Below are positions 7,076 through 15,089 of a DNA stretch of 64,000 bases, in pieces. The notes below the pieces were generated by a model. It was not told the origin of the DNA. It did no database searches and was given only the letters and a program-made list of their open reading frames with translations. The stretch comes from Bacillus sp. BP-3 (GTDB lineage: Bacteria; Bacillota; Bacilli; Bacillales; Bacillaceae_G), in assembly GCF_028401955.1 (NCBI RefSeq), contig NZ_JAQOTJ010000010.1, positions 62,001 to 126,000 on the forward strand, in the 5' to 3' direction. Each line of letters begins with the position of its first letter. Position 1 is the stretch's first letter. Both the position numbers and the translations under genes were made by a program.

Positions 7076-9815
7076 TATTATCATTCGGCTCGAACGAATG
7101 AAACAAAACTGGTTTCTTTGGGCAGAAGATGAAACAGGGAACAGTTTGCCTTTAAGCAGCTGGAAACAACATGCGTTCACATGGCACTCCTCCTCTTTCT
7201 ATGGAACACTTCTACAAGAAGGAACTTATGAACAGCGGAGCGGCATCATTTTAAATGCTACTCAAGCATTTGAATATATCGCCAAAAAGCCGGTAAATTC
7301 ATTTACCAAGCTACAAACAAGTGCAACGATTAGCGAACTCGCGCCAATGGCAGAAAAAATGTGGGAAGCTTACAGGACAGGAGACTTCCTTCCAGATATA
7401 AAACAATGGCATCGATATCCTTCCTGGAAAATCGCTCATGAGGAAGCAATAGATGAGACGGTACAAGCACTGTTTTCAGAAGCAATTAATGAAACACTGC
7501 GCCATCATACTCGTTCTGGCGAAACATGGGAAGATGCACAGCGCCTATATGAGCATTATGACTTTACGAAAAGACAGCTCGAAACTGCCATTCATGAAAA
7601 CGATTGGCTGCGTAAAATTGGCTATATCGAAGATGATCTTCCATTTGCAGTTGGACTCCGCCTCCAAGAACCGGAGAATAATTTTGAAACGTGGCAGCTC
7701 GAAACCATATTAACTCCAAAGCGCGGCACTCATCGAATATACGTATATAAAGATGCTGAATCACTACCGAAAAGATGGTTGAAACACGAAGCACGTATTA
7801 CGGAAACGCAAGAAGGTTTCGGCAAACTCGTACCTTGGTTAATGGAAGATGATCTATTTCGAAGTGAATTATACGAAACGGAAGCATGGCGCTTTTTAAC
7901 AGAAGCCAGCAATGAATTGCTAGCAGCTGGGGTTGATATTTTACTGCCATCATGGTGGCAAAACTTGAAAGCAAATAAACCAAAGCTGCGCATCCAAGTG
8001 AAACATAATGCAAGAGCAGGACAGGCATTCTTTGGCATGAATACGCTCGTTGATTTTAACTGGCGTATTTCTACAAACGGCATCAATTTATCAGAGACGG
8101 AATTTCTCGCGCTCATTGAACAAAACAGACGCCTTATCCATATAAACGGACAATGGATGAGACTTGACCCTGCTTTTATCGAAGAAGTGAAGAAGCTGAT
8201 GAAGAAAGCAGACAAATACGGACTTGAAATGAAAGACGTCGTGCAGCAGCGATTACTTCGCGGAGCAGAAACAGAAGTAATCGAAGAAGATAGTCCATTC
8301 GCAGATATGGAAATCGAACTCGATGATTATTATGACAAGCTGTTTGACAGATTGCTGCACATCGGAGAAATTCCATCTATACAAGTACCATCTTCCTTAC
8401 AAGCAACATTAAGGCCATACCAACAGCAAGGAGTCGAGTGGCTCCTCTATTTACGAGAGCTTGGATTTGGTGCGTTACTAGCCGATGATATGGGACTCGG
8501 AAAAAGTATCCAGACAATTACTTACTTACTATATATAAAAGAACACAAACTAAAAACAGGCCCAGCGCTTATTGTGGCGCCCACATCTGTTCTCGGTAAC
8601 TGGCAAAAAGAGTTCGAGCGCTTTGCACCGAGCTTACGAGTGAAGCTTCATTACGGCGGTAGCCGGGCAAAAGGAGAAGGTTTGTCCACTTTTATGCAAG
8701 ATGCCGATGTAATTCTAACATCCTATGCACTCACGCAGCTTGATGAAGAAGAACTCAGCTCACAGCGCTGGGATGCGATTATTCTTGACGAGGCGCAGAA
8801 TATTAAAAACCCGCACACGAAACAATCGCGTGCTGTTCGAAAATTACAAGCAAATCATAAAGTCGCTTTAACAGGAACACCGATGGAAAACCGTTTGTCA
8901 GAATTATGGTCAATCTTTGACTTTCTGAATCACGGTTATCTTGGCAGTTTACCGCAGTTTCAGCGCCGCTTCGTAACGCCGATTGAAAAGGACCGCGACG
9001 AAACAAAGATTCAGCAAGTGCAGCGTTTAATCGCACCGTTCTTACTGCGCCGCACGAAGCAAGATAAATTGGTTGCCTTGAACTTACCAGATAAACAAGA
9101 GCAAAAAGCATACTGTCCGTTAACGCCAGAACAAGCATCGCTCTATGAACAACTTGTTCAAGATACGTTAAAGAATGTGGAAGGGTTAACAGGCATTGAG
9201 CGCCGCGGCTTTATTTTGCTCATGTTAAATAAACTAAAACAAATTTGTAACCATCCTGCTCTCTATTTAAAAGAAGATGCCCCAACAAACTTAACTAATC
9301 GTTCTATGAAAATAGAAACATTATTGGAGCTCGTTGAAAACATACGGGATCAGCATGAAAGCTGCCTCATTTTCACGCAATATATTCGAATGGGAAATAT
9401 GTTGCAAACATTGCTAGAAGAACACTTTGGAGAGCGCGTCATCTTCTTAAACGGCAGTGTACCAAAGAAAGAGCGCGATAAAATGATCGAACAGTTCCAA
9501 AGCGGACAACATGGCATTTTCCTGCTCTCTTTAAAAGCGGGCGGAACAGGATTGAACTTAACCGCAGCCAACCATGTTATTCATTACGATCGCTGGTGGA
9601 ATCCTGCCGTTGAAAGCCAAGCGACAGACCGCGCTTATCGTATCGGTCAAAAACGCTTTGTCCATGTGCATAAACTCATTACAACAGGAACACTTGAGGA
9701 AAAAATTGATGAAATGCTCGAGCGAAAACAATCGCTCAACAATGCAATTATTACAAGCGAAAACTGGATTACAGAACTATCAACAAACGAGCTGAAGGAA
9801 CTTTTAGGAGTATAA
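7059..9815 (+). CDS. ywqA: SNF2-family DEAD/DEAH-type helicase (YwqA-like)
   Basis: The protein has 918 residues. The N-terminal half (to about residue 440) contains the bacterial SNF2-associated domain. The ATPase core follows with Walker A D-D-M-G-L-G-K-S near residue 475, motif II D-E-A-Q near 576 and motif III L-T-G-T-P. The C-terminal helicase lobe carries GGTGLNL (about 827), DRWWNPAVESQATDRA and RIGQ. SNF2 proteins are ATP-driven double-stranded DNA translocases that remodel protein-DNA complexes. It overlaps the SWIM gene by 17 bases and has its own AAAGGGA site, so the two form an operon. B. subtilis YwqA has nearly the same length. The DNA substrate and cellular role are not known. 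Confidence 0.93.
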   Translation: MKTQIDIIIRLERMKQNWFLWAEDETGNSLPLSSWKQHAFTWHSSSFYGTLLQEGTYEQRSGIILNATQAFEYIAKKPVNSFTKLQTSATISELAPMAEKMWEAYRTGDFLPDIKQWHRYPSWKIAHEEAIDETVQALFSEAINETLRHHTRSGETWEDAQRLYEHYDFTKRQLETAIHENDWLRKIGYIEDDLPFAVGLRLQEPENNFETWQLETILTPKRGTHRIYVYKDAESLPKRWLKHEARITETQEGFGKLVPWLMEDDLFRSELYETEAWRFLTEASNELLAAGVDILLPSWWQNLKANKPKLRIQVKHNARAGQAFFGMNTLVDFNWRISTNGINLSETEFLALIEQNRRLIHINGQWMRLDPAFIEEVKKLMKKADKYGLEMKDVVQQRLLRGAETEVIEEDSPFADMEIELDDYYDKLFDRLLHIGEIPSIQVPSSLQATLRPYQQQGVEWLLYLRELGFGALLADDMGLGKSIQTITYLLYIKEHKLKTGPALIVAPTSVLGNWQKEFERFAPSLRVKLHYGGSRAKGEGLSTFMQDADVILTSYALTQLDEEELSSQRWDAIILDEAQNIKNPHTKQSRAVRKLQANHKVALTGTPMENRLSELWSIFDFLNHGYLGSLPQFQRRFVTPIEKDRDETKIQQVQRLIAPFLLRRTKQDKLVALNLPDKQEQKAYCPLTPEQASLYEQLVQDTLKNVEGLTGIERRGFILLMLNKLKQICNHPALYLKEDAPTNLTNRSMKIETLLELVENIRDQHESCLIFTQYIRMGNMLQTLLEEHFGERVIFLNGSVPKKERDKMIEQFQSGQHGIFLLSLKAGGTGLNLTAANHVIHYDRWWNPAVESQATDRAYRIGQKRFVHVHKLITTGTLEEKIDEMLERKQSLNNAIITSENWITELSTNELKELLGV

Positions 9816-9850
9816 GCAACTTTATCTTATATCGTCGAAAAGTCTATATA

Positions 9851-9882
9851 AAAAAGGAGCTATTTCAGCTCCTTTTTCTTTT
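9851..9882. terminator. Bidirectional terminator between ywqA-like gene and VanZ
   Basis: AAAAAGGAGCT (9851-9861) pairs with AGCTCCTTTTT (9867-9877) around a 5-base loop. It has A- and T-runs on both sides and serves the convergent genes. The VanZ stop codon lies within it. Confidence 0.9.
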
Positions 9883-10350
9883 CCAAACGAAATTGCTTAT
9901 GAAAATACCTGTGATACCACCGCACGTATCTAATACAGAATCTTGCCACATCGGTGTACGGTCACCTGTGAAGGCTTGATGCATCTCATCCATGCCCGCA
10001 TACATAGCGACGAGAAGCAGCGCCAACCAGAAGGCTTTCTTCCGCTTAAAGCCGCACTTTAATAACGCGAAATATGACAATGCACCAAGAATACCGAACA
10101 CAATAAAATGAGCACCTTTACGAATAAAAAATTCGAGAAATCCATCGACCCCTTTGTTCACAATGCTAACAGGAGTACCCCCGCCATAATCAATCGATAC
10201 CCATGAAAAATGCTCTTTCACAAATTCCACATTCACATATTTTGTGATATCTGGACGTATATCTTGCTCTTGATATGTTTGAGAAGATGAATAAAAAATG
10301 ATCCCCATCCATATTAAAACGGGAATCCAAAATAACCATTTACGCTTCAT
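9865..10350 (-). CDS. VanZ-family membrane protein
   Basis: The protein has 161 residues and about four membrane segments (near 4-20, 70-88, 97-115 and 138-155). It carries VanZ-family features: the S-S-Q-T-Y after the first helix, RKGAHFIVFGILGAL, and MDEMHQAFTGDRTP. VanZ proteins are named from the teicoplanin-resistance cluster, but chromosomal single copies in Bacillus have no proven function. GAGCT-rich convergent termination joins it to the SNF2 gene. AAGGAG lies 8 bases before the ATG. There is no van cluster nearby, so antibiotic resistance should not be inferred. Confidence 0.9.
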   Translation of the reverse strand: MKRKWLFWIPVLIWMGIIFYSSSQTYQEQDIRPDITKYVNVEFVKEHFSWVSIDYGGGTPVSIVNKGVDGFLEFFIRKGAHFIVFGILGALSYFALLKCGFKRKKAFWLALLLVAMYAGMDEMHQAFTGDRTPMWQDSVLDTCGGITGIFISNFVWKRKRS

Positions 10351-10461
10351 GTTTGAAACTCCTTATTTTATTTCTTTTAAGCGTATCAAAAAAAAGAAAA
10401 AAATTCACGCCAAAAATCTGACCTTACCACCTATATATATAACGAAAAGGGGGTGAAAAAC

Positions 10462-10686
10462 ATGGCGATTCAAACAATTGTATCCGATATGAGCTTACGT
10501 CTAGTCCTAAACGGTGGCACAGACAAAAACGGCAAAGCGATCATGAAAAACAAACAATTTAAAAATGTTAAACCAGATGCAGACTTAAACAAAGTACACG
10601 AAGTTGCAACTGCAATTGCTTCATTACAACAGCAAAAGCTTGATTCCGTTCAGCTTGTCAGCACAACCGACGTATCTAACCTATAA
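10462..10686 (+). CDS. DUF1659 small protein
   Basis: The protein has 74 residues, starting MAIQTIVSDMSLRLVLNGG and containing an NKVHEVATAIASLQ segment. These are features of the DUF1659 family of small Firmicute proteins. I chose the ATG at 10462 because GGGGGTG lies 7 bases upstream. A GTG nine bases earlier lies inside that site. It is followed after 19 bases by a DUF2922 gene, and these two families are usually neighbours in Bacillus, so the products probably act together. No function is known. The protein is soluble, with no signal peptide. Confidence 0.85.
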   Translation: MAIQTIVSDMSLRLVLNGGTDKNGKAIMKNKQFKNVKPDADLNKVHEVATAIASLQQQKLDSVQLVSTTDVSNL

Positions 10687-10705
10687 CAAAAGGAGGGAAT
10701 AACAA

Positions 10706-10921
10706 ATGGAAGTACTAGAGCTAGTTTTCTTAAAAGAAGACGGTAAAACAACCACTTTCTCAATCGAAAATCCTGTTACACCAGTAAACGAACAAACCGT
10801 AAACAGCGTCATGGATACCATTATATCCGCTGGCATTTTCCTATCACTTGGGCAGCATGCTCGCAAAAAAGGCGCACGCATTGTCGAAAAGAGTATTTCT
10901 GAAGTGAAAATTAACATATAA
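10706..10921 (+). CDS. DUF2922 small protein
   Basis: The protein has 71 residues and reads MEVLELVFLKEDGKTTTF, then IENPVTPVNEQTV and a GARIVEKSISEVKI end. This matches the DUF2922 family found next to DUF1659. AAAGGAGGG lies 9 bases before the ATG. It ends the two-gene operon, and its terminator is shared with the convergent DUF4359-like gene. Function unknown. Confidence 0.85.
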   Translation: MEVLELVFLKEDGKTTTFSIENPVTPVNEQTVNSVMDTIISAGIFLSLGQHARKKGARIVEKSISEVKINI

Positions 10922-10925
10922 GCAA

Positions 10926-10968
10926 AAAAAGAGGGGTAACCATTCCGGTTACTTCTCTTTCTTTTTTG
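10926..10968. terminator. Bidirectional terminator
   Basis: GAGGGGTAACC pairs with GGTTACTTCTC (including two G-T pairs) around a 5-base loop. It is flanked by an A-run and a T-run and serves the converging genes. Confidence 0.75.
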
Positions 10969-11338
10969 GCATTTCAACTGGTATAAAGATATGTGAAATA
11001 CCGACTGAAACATATTTATAATTTTCTTTTCCTATCTTAAACTCCGTTGTATATGTCGAGAAAAAAATATAGTCATTCCGCTTCGTATAATGATCAATTA
11101 ATAAACCAACTTGCGGCTCTACATAATTCTTCGCTAATTTCTTTCCAATAGTAGCTAACTCACCAAGAAGTCCTTCTTTATCTTCTTGCTCAACCTCCGT
11201 CAATTTCTTATGAATATCATTCCGTGTCATAAACTGCTTTGCTGCCCAGTCTGTATATTCCCCTTTACCCGGGTTACTGTTTGCTAAATATACGAAAAGT
11301 ACTACAGTCAGAGCGAGAAGCACATATTTCCATTTCAT
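10949..11338 (-). CDS. Secreted/anchored small protein, DUF4359-like
   Basis: The protein has 129 residues. The N-terminal hydrophobic segment (residues 4-20, followed by N-S-N-P) is a signal anchor, and the rest is extracytoplasmic. The N-P-x-x-x-E-Y-T-D-W-A-A-K pattern after the anchor and the repeated aromatic positions near the end (FFSTYTTEF, YKYVSVGI) resemble DUF4359 proteins. The assignment is from memory and not certain. The C-terminus ends in a run of Lys and Glu. GAGG lies 4-5 bases before the ATG. It is monocistronic and converges on the DUF2922 gene. Function unknown. Confidence 0.7.
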   Translation of the reverse strand: MKWKYVLLALTVVLFVYLANSNPGKGEYTDWAAKQFMTRNDIHKKLTEVEQEDKEGLLGELATIGKKLAKNYVEPQVGLLIDHYTKRNDYIFFSTYTTEFKIGKENYKYVSVGISHIFIPVEMPKKKEK

Positions 11339-11399
11339 ATTTCCTCACCGCCTATCCTTTCTATTTTCATATATATGGAATCCCATTGCAAATTAGACA

Positions 11400-11560
11400 A
11401 CCTAAATAGCTACAAATTTCTAATGGAGAATCCCTCCCGCAAATACCGGGATAAAAAAGTAAATAAATACATTTTTTAACATTAATTTACAAATTCTTTA
11501 AATTATTTTTATATTTTATTTTTATAATAGAAAGTGTAATTCATTACAATATGAGGAGGC
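11400..11560 (+). promoter_or_regulatory. AT-rich comK promoter region
   Basis: A TATAAT box (11523-11528) lies 40 bases before the TTG start without a recognisable -35. Several A-run and T-run pairs occur between 11458 and 11520, for example AAAT-N5-TTTT near 11467. These could be K-boxes, but in DNA this AT-rich chance matches are expected. Confidence 0.35.
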
Positions 11561-11567
11561 TTTTTCA

Positions 11568-12071
11568 TTGGCTGATTTAGTTGATTGGTATGAAATTTCC
11601 GCGCAAACGATGGCACTTGAGGCATACGCTCATCCTGTTTATCAAACAAAAATTTGGGAAACGCAAAGAATCATCTTTTCAGCGAAAACACCGCTACAAC
11701 TCATTCGTGAAAGTTGCATTATGCGAAACTACTCAACTTATGAAGGAAAACGATTAGCCATTCAAGAATGTTGTCGTTTTAAACAAAACGTCCCAATCCC
11801 TATTGATCACAAAAACCTCATGTGCGCCATTCCTACAAAGTCACCTTCATCTTGGACATGCTCCTGGATATTTTATGCTTACATCGAAAGACTTGAACGT
11901 CACGATTCACGCCATACAAACATACATTTTCGTAATGGCAAAAATCAAATTTTCCCTATTAGTCCCAATCAAATGAAGAATCAATGGATGAAAGCCGGTC
12001 ATATTTTAGCAAAACTCATTCTTCTAGATAAAATGAAGCTATCAATAGATCGTTCTTTTCCTCTTCGTTAA
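11568..12071 (+). CDS. comK: ComK-type competence transcription factor
   Basis: The protein has 167 residues and starts at TTG, with GAGGAGG 8 bases upstream. The ComK core is clear: ESC-x-x-RNYSTYEGKR near residues 47-60, then a KQNVPIPID motif and the aromatic SWTCSWIFY-type segment. ComK is the master activator of DNA-uptake genes and binds AT-rich K-boxes (AAAA-N5-TTTT). It is shorter than B. subtilis ComK (192 residues), ending soon after the DNA-binding core. The B. cereus group has two paralogues, ComK1 and ComK2. Which one this is cannot be told from the sequence alone. The upstream region is extremely AT-rich, fitting autoregulation. Confidence 0.87.
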   Translation: MADLVDWYEISAQTMALEAYAHPVYQTKIWETQRIIFSAKTPLQLIRESCIMRNYSTYEGKRLAIQECCRFKQNVPIPIDHKNLMCAIPTKSPSSWTCSWIFYAYIERLERHDSRHTNIHFRNGKNQIFPISPNQMKNQWMKAGHILAKLILLDKMKLSIDRSFPLR

Positions 12072-12089
12072 GCGAACGCTACATACAGA

Positions 12090-12305
12090 TAGACAAAGGG
12101 TACCTACTCAGTCACTCCATGAAAAAAAGGCAAAAAAGCATTTTTTTCATGGAGTGACTGGCTATGTATAGGAGCGGTCAGTGTCTTTTCCTGCCACGCG
12201 CAAAGTTTGAAAACAAAGAAAGGTAGCAAAGTGTATTGCCATTTTTATCTTCATGGCAGCAATTTATATGCTGGAAAATGAAATGTATGGCCGAGTAGTT
12301 ACGAA
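12090..12305. repeat. Composite dispersed repeat (family A copy 2 plus hairpin end)
   Basis: The gap after comK opens with a perfect 20-bp inverted repeat (12109-12128 and 12141-12160, loop 12 bases). It continues with family A sequence (12155-12231) and ends in GAGTAGTTACG. The opening CTACTCAGTCACT is also found, inverted, at 17200-17217. This looks like one or two bcr-type elements. No protein is encoded. Confidence 0.55.
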
Positions 12306-12330
12306 AAAAGAGGCTATCGCCTCCTTTTTC
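12304..12330 (-). terminator. Terminator of the sigma-factor gene
   Basis: GAGGC-TATC-GCCTC has an A-run on its left side, giving a U-run on the minus strand. It starts three bases beyond the stop codon. Confidence 0.85.
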
Positions 12331-12332
12331 TA

Positions 12333-12809
12333 TCACTTTTCCATTGCATACGCCCGCATTTTTTTCAGTGCTTGCCTATATATCCAGCGCGCTTGATGAT
12401 ACGTCATACCTAATTCAGTTGCAATCTCATGTATTTTCTTCCCGCCGTAGAAATGCTCAAATAAGACAAACTGTTCATTCTCCTCTAGCATACTCATATA
12501 CTCAAACGCCTCTCTCTGCTTCTCCTCTTCGCCAATATTTTCCAAAATATGCTGCTCCGTACAAATCTCCTGTTCTTGAACACGACACTCCTTCTTTAAT
12601 CGCTCTAACAAATACCCACGAACCGTCACAAGCGCATATGTCGGAAAGCTTCCCTTCTCCTCATCATATTTCTCATACGCCCGCCAAAGTGCAATAAGCC
12701 CACATTGATAATACTCTTCATAATCTCGATAAATACGAAGCTTCTTCATTTGATTTTTAATCATCTTCTCATACAGCGCTACTGTTTCCGTAAAGGTAAC
12801 TAGCTTCAC
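12333..12809 (-). CDS. Sigma-70 family RNA polymerase sigma factor (orphan)
   Basis: The protein has 158 residues. It has region 2 (about residues 10-75, with YEEYYQCGLIALWRAYEKYD and FPTYALVTVRGYLLERLK) and region 4 (about 105-155, with a helix-turn-helix around KKIHEIATELGMTYHQARWIYRQAL). Regions 1 and 3 are absent, so it is an alternative sigma factor of the ECF-like or SigO/YvrI-like size class. No anti-sigma factor gene lies beside it: the next genes are a Yip1 protein and an ABC exporter. Its regulation and targets are unknown. The start has a weak ribosome binding site (GGGTTAAACGTG region), so another start is possible. Confidence 0.82.
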   Translation of the reverse strand: MKLVTFTETVALYEKMIKNQMKKLRIYRDYEEYYQCGLIALWRAYEKYDEEKGSFPTYALVTVRGYLLERLKKECRVQEQEICTEQHILENIGEEEKQREAFEYMSMLEENEQFVLFEHFYGGKKIHEIATELGMTYHQARWIYRQALKKMRAYAMEK

Positions 12810-12867
12810 GTTTAACCCATTTCTAAAAGGTATACCTCTTCGTTATTCCGCGGTACCTTTACCTTAT

Positions 12868-13015
12868 AAAAAAACAGTGCCCCTTTCACCGCACTGCATT
12901 TCATGATAGACTAGCAAAATTTCAAATTTACCTATGCAGCATTTTAAATTTTACTGGCCTTATGTGAAATTCCATAGCAATTTTGTCTTCAGCGCCATTA
13001 TGCAACATAAAAAAA
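12868..13015 (-). ncRNA. Possible small transcript between two minus-strand terminators
   Basis: The interval has a terminator at its minus-strand 3' end (CAGTGC/GCACTG, 12875-12896, then a U-run) although no gene of ordinary size lies in it. A 26-codon frame (MLHNGAEDKIAMEFHI...) begins right after the preceding terminator but lacks a ribosome binding site. It could be a small RNA, a remnant or a repeat element. No promoter was recognised. Confidence 0.25.
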
Positions 13016-13040
13016 GGTTGTCGGGAAATCCCGACAACCC
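13009..13040 (-). terminator. Terminator of the Yip1/yknXYZ operon
   Basis: A perfect 11-bp stem (GGTTGTCGGGA, 13016-13026, complement 13029-13039) is followed on the minus strand by seven U residues. Confidence 0.93.
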
Positions 13041-13054
13041 TCTCATCATTTTAC

Positions 13055-13720
13055 TTAAGCACCAAAACCTTTGAAAGCACTAAAAACAAGAGAAATAACA
13101 AAGAAAATCACAATAAGAATCGTTGCTTGTTTCTTGCTTAAGCCTGCTGCAATGTGTAGTCCTAACCATGTCACATACATGCCCCAAATTGTAAAGATTT
13201 CAATTGAGTTTCCAATTTCAAATGCGGTTGTCCCTTTTTCAAATAAAGATCCTAAGCTTGTATAGCGTGCAGTTCCATCGCTGCCTAGTCCAATTGCTAA
13301 TACAGCATTCACTAATAAACCGATGTATGTAATGATACTTGAATATACTGTAATAGATAATAATTTCTTGTATGATGTATCATTACCCATAAACATCATA
13401 ATGATTTTATAGAATGCAGCAGAAATGAAGAACATAATCATTGTTATAATGAGACCCGTAACAAATCCCCCACCAATTATAAAGTACTTAGCAGTTCCAG
13501 TAGAATCTTCTTTAAGTGCTTTTACTAATTCAGGGCTGTTTAACGATGCATAGCTAACCGCCATGAATGCAATACCACCAAATAAAACTAATAAGAAAAA
13601 TGCGCCCCACACCGGTGCATTCGTTCTCATTCTCTCAAACTGCAAACCAGGCGATGTAATCATTCCAAATAATGATGGCTTCTCTCCACTTACCTTTTGC
13701 GTGTTTACGTTCGCTTCCAT
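13055..13720 (-). CDS. Yip1-domain membrane protein (YknW-like)
   Basis: The protein has 221 residues. A short N-terminal cytoplasmic part (about 1-40, with SLFGMITSPGLQFERMR typical of bacterial Yip1 proteins) is followed by about five membrane segments. In B. subtilis the Yip1 protein YknW works with YknX, YknY and YknZ in an ABC exporter that protects against the SdpC toxin. There yknW is first in the operon; here it is last, 170 bases after the permease. AAAGGAGG lies 9 bases before the ATG. The role as assembly factor of the adjacent exporter is inferred from that homology and position. Confidence 0.82.
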   Translation of the reverse strand: MEANVNTQKVSGEKPSLFGMITSPGLQFERMRTNAPVWGAFFLLVLFGGIAFMAVSYASLNSPELVKALKEDSTGTAKYFIIGGGFVTGLIITMIMFFISAAFYKIIMMFMGNDTSYKKLLSITVYSSIITYIGLLVNAVLAIGLGSDGTARYTSLGSLFEKGTTAFEIGNSIEIFTIWGMYVTWLGLHIAAGLSKKQATILIVIFFVISLVFSAFKGFGA

Positions 13721-13740
13721 ATGTAAAACCTCCTTTATTT

Positions 13741-13892
13741 TTATACCCGTTCTAACGGGTGGTGAATCCCCACTTTTTCAAACAGAGATTCACCACCCAT
13801 AAGAACTGGGTGTTATCCCGCTATTTGTGGGCAGTAGAACAGAGAAGAAAACTGCCCGTAAAAGTCCACCCACTCAGGGAAGTTTCACTTTA
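13741..13892. repeat. Repeat-rich spacer inside the exporter operon (family B copy 2)
   Basis: Two structures lie between the permease and Yip1 genes. A perfect 12-bp stem (GGGTGGTGAATC at 13757-13768, complement at 13787-13798) has no U-run. A stretch 13842-13892 matches 5352-5416 (family B), with GGGCAGT/ACTGCCC able to pair. The repeat abuts the permease stop codon. The stem may protect the upstream mRNA 3' end. Confidence 0.5.
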
Positions 13893-15089
13893 TTCATAGC
13901 GCAGCGCTTCGATTGGATCTAATTTTGCTGCTTTGTTTGCCGGAATCAATCCGAAAATAATGCCGAGCGTCATGGAGAATAAGACGCCGCCAACGACAAC
14001 TTCCCATGAAACAAGAGGTGGCCATTTCGCAAATGTAGAAACGATATAAGCGCCTCCGTATCCAAGACCAATTCCAATCAAACCGCCAAGAAGTGTTAAC
14101 ATCACAGCCTCGATTAAGAATTGAAGCAAGATTTTCCCGCGCGTTGCACCGAGCGCTTTCCGAACACCAATTTCACGTGTACGTTCCGTAACAGATACGA
14201 GCATAATATTCATAACGCCGATGCCACCAACTACAAGGGAAATACCTGCAATACCGCCGATGATCATTGTCATAATACTCGTCACTTTCGAAATACTTTC
14301 TTTCATTTTCTCAATATCGAAAACTTCATACTTTCCTGGAATATCATTTGATTTTCGGTCATTTAAAACGCCAGCAGCTTTTTTCCCTGCCGATTCCATT
14401 TGATTAACATTTTTTACTTGTACTGCAATATTTTGAATTTCATTTTTTCCATATAGTGTTGGCCAAAGCGAAATCGGAATTAATATTTCCGACGGGCCCA
14501 TGCCCATAAAGCTATTATCTGATTTATACACCCCGATAATTTGCAATGGCTGACCTTTTACCTCGATAATTTTCCCAACAGGATTTTCTTTCGGATAAAA
14601 AGTGTCCTTTGCTTTCGTACTAATCATCACAACGTTATTGCCCTGCTCAACATCTGATTCATGTAAAGAACGGCCTTCAGTCAATTTAATTTTATTCACC
14701 GCAAAATATTCACTATCAAGTCCAATAATATTCGTCATGTCTTTTTTATCATTAATATTGAGTGCTTCCATACCCGAATTCGTCGTAACAACATGACTAA
14801 TCTCTGGCAATTCTTTCAGCGCGATAATATCTTCATCTTTTAATTCTGGACGTTGCCCCATCCCCATCGAATATGGATCGTCAATATCCTCTTGAAACTG
14901 AAGCTGAATCACATTATTACCTGTACCTGCAAATTGAGATTTCAGCATCGCTTCCCCGCCTTGCCCAATCGCAACGACAGTAATAATGGAACCAACACCG
15001 ATAATAATCCCAAGCATCGTCAATGCGGAGCGCAGCTTATGAGCTAGAATAGAAGAAAGAGCGATTTTAATACTATCTAGTAAGCTCAT
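13890..15089 (-). CDS. yknZ: MacB/YknZ-type ABC transporter permease
   Basis: The protein has 399 residues. A first membrane helix (about 20-42) is followed by a large extracytoplasmic MacB periplasmic-core-like domain (to about 270). Three C-terminal membrane helices form an FtsX-like domain with the TERTREIGVRKALGAT coupling motif. It is the membrane subunit of a MacAB-type exporter, acting with the ATPase and membrane-fusion protein upstream. I chose the ATG at 15089 because GAAGGTG lies 6 bases upstream and its ATGA overlaps the ATPase stop. A GTG nine bases earlier lies within that site. In B. subtilis the homologous YknXYZ with YknW resists the SdpC toxin; the substrate here is unknown. 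Confidence 0.92.
   Translation of the reverse strand: MSLLDSIKIALSSILAHKLRSALTMLGIIIGVGSIITVVAIGQGGEAMLKSQFAGTGNNVIQLQFQEDIDDPYSMGMGQRPELKDEDIIALKELPEISHVVTTNSGMEALNINDKKDMTNIIGLDSEYFAVNKIKLTEGRSLHESDVEQGNNVVMISTKAKDTFYPKENPVGKIIEVKGQPLQIIGVYKSDNSFMGMGPSEILIPISLWPTLYGKNEIQNIAVQVKNVNQMESAGKKAAGVLNDRKSNDIPGKYEVFDIEKMKESISKVTSIMTMIIGGIAGISLVVGGIGVMNIMLVSVTERTREIGVRKALGATRGKILLQFLIEAVMLTLLGGLIGIGLGYGGAYIVSTFAKWPPLVSWEVVVGGVLFSMTLGIIFGLIPANKAAKLDPIEALRYE

Noticed and set aside
7730-8215. 161-codon minus-strand frame inside the SNF2 gene
   Set aside because: Shadow of the SNF2 coding sequence; no ribosome site and no promoter.
9865-10350. VanZ gene as evidence of glycopeptide resistance
   Set aside because: No vanHAX or regulator nearby; single chromosomal VanZ proteins are common in Bacillus and have no proven resistance role.
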